This document shows, piece by piece, positions 57,521-64,000 of a stretch of 64,000 nt of DNA (position 1 is its first letter; the number at the start of each line of letters is the position of its first letter). The notes beneath the pieces are model-generated. The model saw only the letters and a program-made list of their open reading frames with translations. It did not search any database and was not told the origin of the DNA. A program made the position numbers and the translations under genes. The stretch covers positions 4,465,001 through 4,529,000 of the forward strand of contig NC_089230.1 of assembly GCF_963924675.1 (NCBI RefSeq). Reading direction: 5' to 3'. The DNA comes from Phocoena phocoena (taxonomy: Eukaryota; Chordata; Mammalia; Artiodactyla; Phocoenidae).

Positions 57521-59756
57521 TGTGGATAGCAGGGGCTGGACTGTGGTGGCTGGGTAGCAGCCTCTGCCACATGGCCATCTAGTGTTGAGGTTGACCCCAC
57601 GCCAGGACTGGTGCAGTAGCATACAAGACAACACCGTCAATCCATGTTTTGGGAGCACTGCCAGGGACCAAGAGCTCCCTGCTTGGCAAGAAACTCTCTT
57701 TAAGTTTTTGGATAGAACTAACCAATGATAAGAAAGTTCTTATATTGAGCTACGAAATTTCATCATGCAATTTCCAGCTGCTGATCTTAGTTCTACCCTT
57801 CTAGAATCTCACAAAGTAAGTCTACCTCTTCTTCCACTTGACCAACCATCAAAAGAGTGAAGATCCACCGTGTCTCCCTGAAGTGATTCATTTTCTAGGC
57901 ACTCACAGCTTATTGATTTTCATTCCATTCCTGATACTGGTCACCCTTCTTGAAATGTTCACGCAACTCCTCTTGGCCTTCTTAAAATGTTTAGCTCAGA
58001 ACTGAAAGCAGTTCATCAGGTGAGCAGAAGGGAGCATCGTGGGGCTCTGTGAGAAAGACCCAGCACATCTTATTCTGAAAGCTGTTAACTATGGGAAAAT
58101 TTTCTTGGGCTACTCTTCCTACTTTCTCGTCAGCTGGGTGGTGAAGGAGGGATGACGGCAGCTCTGTCTCCTGGATATGAGTCTCGGGGGAACAGAAGCC
58201 CTGCTGTTTCGAAGCGTTCCCTCTCGTATTCTTACACAGTGAGAGAGTTTCACTGCGAGGGCTCGTTTCAGATCAATGCTTTTTAAAGCTTAAAAAGCAA
58301 AATATGGCTGAACTAAAATGAGAATAATGAAAGCCCAAGATAATACAGCCTTTTATGCGGACCTTGTATCACATAAGCCACGCTTTAGAGCAATCCTGGA
58401 GGTGAGCATAATTAGACACAGAATCTTTTATTCTTTGAAAAAAATGAATAAAGTTTAGATTAAATATTAAAGAGAAAAGCCGTAGTCCATCCTTCCTGGA
58501 TGAAGACTCAGAAAAATGAGATTTGTTGCCCTTCCTCCCTTGAGGCTGGCATGGTAAAAGAGTCTCTATCAAAATATTTTTAAAAATTTAAAAAATATTT
58601 TAAGATTAATTTTTACAATTAAAACTTGTATTATGGGAGAGAATATTTTACACTGACTGGGCCATTTTGTAAAAATTATCCAGAAAATCAATTTGTCTCA
58701 ATTATATTTTATTTTGCTCTATTTTGATAGGTAAAAGGAAGGGTGGAATTGTAAGCAACCTTTTAATATAGCAAAATGTGGAAAGGGCACTAATATTGTA
58801 ATTACTAGTTTTCTTTTAGCAGCTACAGTTCTCTTTGTGGCCCCTGCTATTTAAAGTTACTGCTCACACACTGTGGCTAATTCCCTTTGTTAAATTTCAC
58901 AGTGAATGCAGCTTCCTGAATATTTGTTATTGCAGTCCTATGGATGTACGCTTCTCAGATAAAGGAACAACTGGGTGCATCCATCTGTGGACAAATTAAA
59001 AATGAGTTTAACCCCATGACTTCCATGACCCTGTCCCCTTAGGCAGAATGTGCCCTATGCTTTGGACTAACAAGATATAAAATTGAAGTAACACATATGG
59101 TTTATTTTTAACGGTATTTGGTAGAACATCGAAACGACGTCTTTGATATGACCCTGTATTTACACAAAGAGGACCGGGGGAAGGGACACAGGGGGCAGGG
59201 GCTGCAGTAGGGGGTGATGGAAAATAAGAGAAAACAGTAAAATATTTTTGCCTTTGAAAGAAAAATGTCCATTTTCGTTATTCAAGGGATATCCCCTAAC
59301 AAGTTACTAGTTTATTTGCAACTGGATTAGAGGGTTTGGATCATGGTTATACCAGCTCCTTGAAGAGAGGCTCAGGAAAGGAGGAAAGCGGGGAAGCAGC
59401 TGAGGCAGGTTGGCCGGGAGGGCTTGCAGACCACAGCAGGATATGGGCATCCCTGACCAGAACCCCTGAGAACTACAGAAGTGGAGGCTCTTTTGGGTTT
59501 TGTGATCATTATTATCCACTTCTCTCCTTTCAGCAGGATTGCCACTAACAGGACTCTGTCCTTAGGGTAGCAGTGCATATTCGGTTCTCTCTTATCTATT
59601 CCTCCTCTTGTAATTTTCAATGAGAGAGAGAGAAAGAGAATACGAAAATAATTGGCATTTCTTTCTGTCCCTATTAATCTAATATTGGAAAGAGAGAAAA
59701 AAGAAAGGTCTAGCACACACAGGAATAGATTTTGCTTTGTCACTGGAAATTATAAC
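57521..59756. other. no recognisable gene or repeat
   Basis: Unique sequence. The AT-rich block 58,560-58,960 has the look of conserved non-coding DNA (homeobox-like gtaattac, SOX/TCF-like ccctttgttaa) but conservation cannot be seen here. Confidence 0.4.
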
Positions 59757-60296
59757 ATGTATTTATTCATTCAGTGAGTGTTTACTGAATGTCTGCCATG
59801 CACCAGGCTCTATTCTAGGCCTGGGGAGGAAGAGTGAACAAGAAGGTCTCAGCCTTCAACAAGCTATAGTCTGGTGAGGGAAGACTGTAATAAACAAGAA
59901 AATAAGTAAAAGCAATGCATAGGAAGGAGATGAAGCAGGGCAATGAGAGACATTGTAAGAGCACATTTGAGTGGGTGGCCAGGGGAATGACAGTGATATT
60001 TGACTGGAGGCCAGAGCGATATGAAGAATCCAGCCATGTGGAGAGCTGGAGAGCCCATGTTCCAGGCTGAGGGAAGGGCAAGTACAAAGGCCCTGGGCCA
60101 AGAAAAGATACACTGTCTTCTGTTGGAGAGGCCCAAAGAAGCCAAGATGGTGGGCTATGGGGTCCTGGAGAGCCTGCAGAGAGGGATGGAGAAGTCGGCA
60201 GAGCCAGGTCAGGCCGAGCACCTGACTTGGATTTGTATCCAAAGTGCAGTGGTAAATCATGGAGGGCTTTACTTACCTATTTTTTGTTTGAAGAAT
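59757..60296 (-). mobile_element. L2 LINE, first part (3' end at left)
   Basis: Antisense L2 in long consensus order: 'tattcattcagtgagtgttt', 'ctctattctaggcctgggga', 'tggccaggggaatgacagtg', 'gttccaggctgagggaaggg', 'aagtacaaaggccctgggcc', 'tggagggctttacttac'. Frames on both strands are repeat translations. It is interrupted by an old L1 near 60,297. Confidence 0.75.
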
Positions 60297-60725
60297 ATGG
60301 ATGATTTTAAGCATAATTTTAAACATACCCAAAAGTGTAGAGAAGCGCATCATGCATCTCGGACAGGCATCACCACCTTCAACAGTGAAAAATTCACACC
60401 ATCCTTATTTCCAGGCCTCACCCAGTCTTCCCATCCCGACCAGATTTTCATGCAACCTCCAGGTATCGTCGCATTTCTCCCATAAATACGTCAGCACGTA
60501 TCATACCTGAACGTTGAAGAATAATTCCTTAAGAGCATCAAATAAATATTATCAACTAGTGTGTCCCTGTTTAAAAGTTGATGTGTATATAATTTTTATT
60601 TTAGTTTGTTTGAATAGGATTCAAATAAGGTTCATATATCTTAACTGGTTGATATTTCACTTAGATCTTTTTTAACTCATAGGTTTCCTTTCATGAGAGG
60701 ATTTAAAGCCTGGGAGTATCGTGAT
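60297..60725 (+). mobile_element. old L1 (L1M type) fragment inside L2
   Basis: Words 'taaacatacccaaaagtgta', 'tttctcccataaatacgtca', 'ataattccttaagagcatca', 'ttgaataggattcaaataag', 'aactggttgatatttcactt' match an old L1 3' region. The L2 resumes after it. Confidence 0.6.
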
Positions 60726-60727
60726 TT

Positions 60728-60890
60728 GCCACTTTTTAAAAGCCTTCTCTAGCTCCACGTGGAGACCAGGCAGGAGGAGGGCACGATGGAAGAAGAGGAA
60801 GTGGTTAGGAGGCGCCTGCAGTGGTGCAAAGGGAGAGGATGGTGCTGGGGCGTAACAGTGAGATGGAAAGAATTTGGATGAATATAGGGT
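60728..60890 (-). mobile_element. L2 LINE, second part
   Basis: Antisense L2 resumes: 'tttttaaaagccttctctag', 'agaccaggcaggagg' and 'agtggttaggaggcgcctgc' follow the consensus '...aaaaggatcactctggct' and 'gagaccagttaggaggctat' blocks. Confidence 0.55.
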
Positions 60891-60985
60891 TTGTCTATTT
60901 ACTATCTCATTTTCCAGTTAGAGCTTACTGTACATATTTTTTACATACAGCCAACTGAATTTGCAGATTATGAATGCATGTATGT

Positions 60986-61227
60986 ATAAATGATATACAT
61001 ATGGGGCTTCCCTGGTGGCGCAGTGGTTGAGAGTCCGCCTGCCGATGCGGGGGACGCGGGTTCGTGCCCCGGTCCGGGAAGATCCCACATGCCACGGAGC
61101 GGCTGGGCCCGTGAGCCATGGCTGCTGAGCCTGCGCGTCCGGAGCCTGTGCTCCATGGCGGGAGAGGCCATAGCAGCAAGAGGCCTGCGTACCGCAAAAA
61201 AAATAAATTAAATAAATGATATACATA
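60986..61227 (+). mobile_element. CHR-type SINE, young, with target-site duplication
   Basis: Sense copy at 61,002-61,211 with A-box-like tggcgcagtgg, B-box-like gggttcgtgccccgg and an A-rich tail. The duplication ataaatgatatacata is at 60,986-61,001 and 61,212-61,227, exact over 16 bases. Overlapping frames on both strands are SINE translations. Confidence 0.97.
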
Positions 61228-62887
61228 CATTGATGAATCAAATATGCAAAATTAATGCACACTTGGAAACACATACACGTATTGTACACAGCGTGCCTGG
61301 ACAGCTGGTAGAGGAATGTAAGGAAAAGGAGTCTTGAATTCACAAAAAATAAGGCCCTTTGTTCATATTACCTCCACACTCCTTGAAATAAGGTTAATCA
61401 AATTGTCGCATTTGATTTTCTAAGTTGGTGACTTCACTTGAAATCATCACATTATTTTAAAGTAACAGTGCAACTTAGTAGATAGTAATTATCCTTCCCA
61501 GAGAGACAATAAAGCACATGGGTTTAACATCGAGTTCTGTGGCTGAAGAAGACCTGAGAGATGAGCTGGAAACGAATGAAAGACCCAAAACTCAGATGCC
61601 CAGCGGTGCCTCCACCGCGGCCCCCAGGCCTCTGAGCGTGGGAAGCAGGTGTTCCAGCACTCGAGATGCGCCCCTTCTCCTGGCCTGCCGCCACCGCCAG
61701 GTCCTATTCCTCCCTTCTTCACTCTGTAGCTCCGTGCCTGCTCTCGCCGGAAACATCTTCCTGCTTCCCTTTCCTGCACTATGTTCCCCAGCCTTCCCGA
61801 AGAGTCCTCGGAGTGGTGCTGAGAAACATTACTCTCTCATTCTGTTTTGTGTTTCTCTCACCCACGGGTCACTTTGGTTTCATGTTCAGGGTCCGTTTGA
61901 TGGAGTGTTTTGCAGAGTCCACGAGCTTCACTTATAAAGTCCCTTGTGCATATCACCCCGGTGAACCCCAAGTCTGCGTATTATGTCTGACTGTTGTTTA
62001 GAGCTTTAAACGTGGAGGCAAAGAGGGAGGGCAAAACAGAAAACGGTGGGGAATTGTCACAACTTCCGTTCCTCTTTATCATTATTAGCATGAAATGTCA
62101 ACCAGGTCGGAAGGGCTTCCAGTTGCCTAAGTAAACGGGCCAGCGCCTGGCTGTTTTTATTCTGTACGTATCAACTGCCCTTCATCCTCCACAGAGACAG
62201 CAGAGTTCTTGCTTCACATCAGCTGTCCTTGCTCCTGGGATGTGGAGGGTGTGAATGCAGCTGAAGATACAATGCATGGCTGCAGCGGCCCCTGCGATAC
62301 TAGGCTCACGTGGGGAATGTCTCGGGGCTGCGGGGGGCTTCGTGCGGGATGAGGGCACGCACCTTCCTCTCTGAAGTGACTGATGCACGTTCCTTGGGTC
62401 TGGACCTAGGATTCGTGTCATGGTCACAGATGCTAGACGAACTTCTCCCCGTTCTAAGCTGTTTGCCTAGTTTTTTTCACTCATTTGAGGAGCTTTGAGG
62501 CTCTGCCTACACAAACCCTAACCTCCAAATGAAAGTTGAAAATGCAACTTAGAATCCCAGTGTCTGTGCTGCAAAGAAACAGTCCAGTGTCTCTCGTATT
62601 TGGATAAGTGCAGAGAGGGAAAAACCTTTACCTCAATTTGACCAGAATGGCAGCTCCTTCTACATTGAAGGCACTAAAAATAAACTGACTTGAATCAAAC
62701 TGCTATTGATACGATCCTTTGCACTCCCCAGTGTGCCGGTGCCTGGGTACCCTGTAGACCCACAGTTCAAGGAGCACTCTGTTCTCTATGGTTTTCTCTA
62801 TAGCGCTGCTTCAAATGACACTTTTATACTCAGGATGGACCCTCTCATCCTCTTAAAGCATCCTTATTTTCAATAGGAAAAGTAGGA
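61228..62887. other. no recognisable gene or repeat
   Basis: Unique sequence, GC-richer at 61,590-61,770 and 62,210-62,400. The 139-codon plus frame at 61,518-61,937 has no known domain and no supporting splice or start context that I trust. Confidence 0.42.
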
Positions 62888-63125
62888 TAATGGATAATTA
62901 CCATTTCAGATGATGAGTATTTTGCTGTGTGCCAGCCACTGTGCTAAACTCTTATCATGAGTTGTCTCACTTAATCCGTTAAACAGCTGGTAAGATATTA
63001 TCCCCATTTACTGTAGGAGGTATCCGCCCTTCAGGGAGTTTAAATGACTTGCCCAAAATCACTGAGCCCGGTTACAGAGCATGGTTCCCACACGGCCTAT
63101 ATTCTTGTATCATTCTATCTTTTGG
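62888..63125 (-). repeat. MIR SINE
   Basis: Antisense MIR: 'gtgtgccagccactgtgcta', 'gtctcacttaatccgttaaa', 'atattatccccatttactgt', 'aatgacttgcccaaaatcac', 'gagcatggttcccaca'. Confidence 0.68.
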
Positions 63126-64000
63126 AAAATTAGACCCACTTTAGGCCAAGTAGTCCTGACGGTCTGAGTGTGTTTGAAACCCCCAAAGTACGCTGTGTGT
63201 GGGCGGGGGGGAGGCATGTATGCTGGGGAATTATTGTTTGATTGGGCTCCTTTTCTTTTGTTCAATTTCCAACTATATGCATAATAACATTTCCTTATTC
63301 TGGAGGGAAGCAGAAGCTCTGAAAGAACCAGAGGACAACCCCTTCCCAGTGTTTCCTGTTGAGGGAAACAGGAAATGCTGGAGAGTCACGAGGAAACCTG
63401 CCAGCAAGAGATTTCTGGAGTTGAAAGGGTAGGACCACGGGACCCAGCATGGAGCCTGGAGCTGGGAGCTTAGAAGTGGATAGGAAATGGACGCCTGAAC
63501 TCCTGTGTTTCCGTTTCCTATAGTCATATCAAAAGAGACTCTTGGCAAGTACTGAATGGCTGAATTTAGAGAAACCCACGCTTGTAAATGCTGCAGAGCC
63601 CTCCATACCATCACAGAGCAAAAGGCTGGCTCACAGTTGATCCAAAGAGTAGGGGAGAAGGGGTCAAGAGTGAGTCAAGGATACTCATCCCTGTTCCTAG
63701 ACTTCCAGAGTGGCATTCATTGAGAGGTTTCTTTCTTGTTTAATGAAGTAATCAGGAGCAAGGGACCAGATGCCAGTTTGGGTTAGTAAAGCTAAGTTTG
63801 GTTGGAAAAAGAAGGTGAGATGGAGCAGAATAATACAAAACAATATGCAAATGAAGTGGAAAGGAAAGTTTGTAAAGGATATGGGAGAGGAAAAGATCTA
63901 CACAAGAAGTTAAAATTCAACCTGCAGGAACTTGTTTTAGTGAGTGAACAATGAGCTTCAGTTGTTTTTAGAGCAGCCTGGGGAATTTCGGGCTAATAAA
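63126..64000. other. no recognisable gene or repeat
   Basis: Unique sequence to the end of the window; purine-rich from 63,780. Nothing identified. Confidence 0.45.

Overview
This window is nuclear DNA of a mammal, almost certainly a cetacean and probably a toothed whale. The main reason is the short interspersed elements. Five near-complete copies of the young CHR-type tRNA-derived SINE (about 4,956-5,152, 14,477-14,677, 23,889-24,102, 44,628-44,835 and 61,002-61,211) end in poly-A and are flanked by target-site duplications that can be read directly. Older CHR relatives, a Tigger1_Art-like DNA transposon (30,986-31,470), a cetartiodactyl mariner miniature element (45,138-45,220) and ruminant/cetacean-style L1 3' ends agree with this. 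The subfamily and species assignment is from memory of these families, not from a search.

No complete cellular protein-coding gene, rRNA, tRNA, CRISPR array or bacterial-type operon is visible. The longest open frames are L1 ORF2 remnants, low-complexity translations, or frames without an ATG. The window therefore reads as intergenic or intronic sequence with a dense record of nested retroelements. The most gene-like part is on the minus strand at 27.1-29.4 kb: a short open frame with a stop, followed by about 770 bases of repeat-free sequence with two AATAAA signals, and a second open block 1.1 kb upstream. Neither could be assigned to a known protein.

Layout. 1-3,050: an old L2 copy holding a MIR and an L1 insertion. 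3.1-9.9 kb: an old LTR, two SINEs, a MIR, a 5'-truncated L1, and a CpG-rich cluster with a TATA-like box and splice donor (7.55-8.14 kb). 10.0-16.9 kb: an old L1 split by a 1.27-kb solo LTR, and a second copy of the same LTR 5 kb away in the same orientation. The pair is about 98% identical in one half and about 88% or less in the next stretch. 17-20.2 kb: AT-rich unique sequence. 20.2-23.9 kb: an L1 with a textbook 5' inversion, carrying a SINE. 24-26.4 kb: SINE, MIR and an older L1 with its own SINE. 27-29.7 kb: candidate exons and a hAT-Charlie element. 30.4-33.2 kb: a 198-base homopurine tract, Tigger, (TG)n, and a perfect 19-bp-arm hairpin. 34.3-48.6 kb: L1 tails, L2, three MaLR-type LTRs, a probable class I ERV LTR, simple repeats and the mariner hairpin. 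48.6-57 kb: mostly unique, GC-richer sequence with two CTCF-like motifs. 57-64 kb: an L2 split by an old L1, a SINE, a MIR, and unique flanks.

The nesting gives relative ages: L2 and MIR first, then old L1/MaLR/DNA transposons, then cetartiodactyl L1 and LTRs, then CHR SINEs. I found no convincing new biological system. The items most worth testing are the LTR pair with its sharp identity step, the minus-strand candidate terminal exon, the two hairpins and the CpG/CTCF elements.
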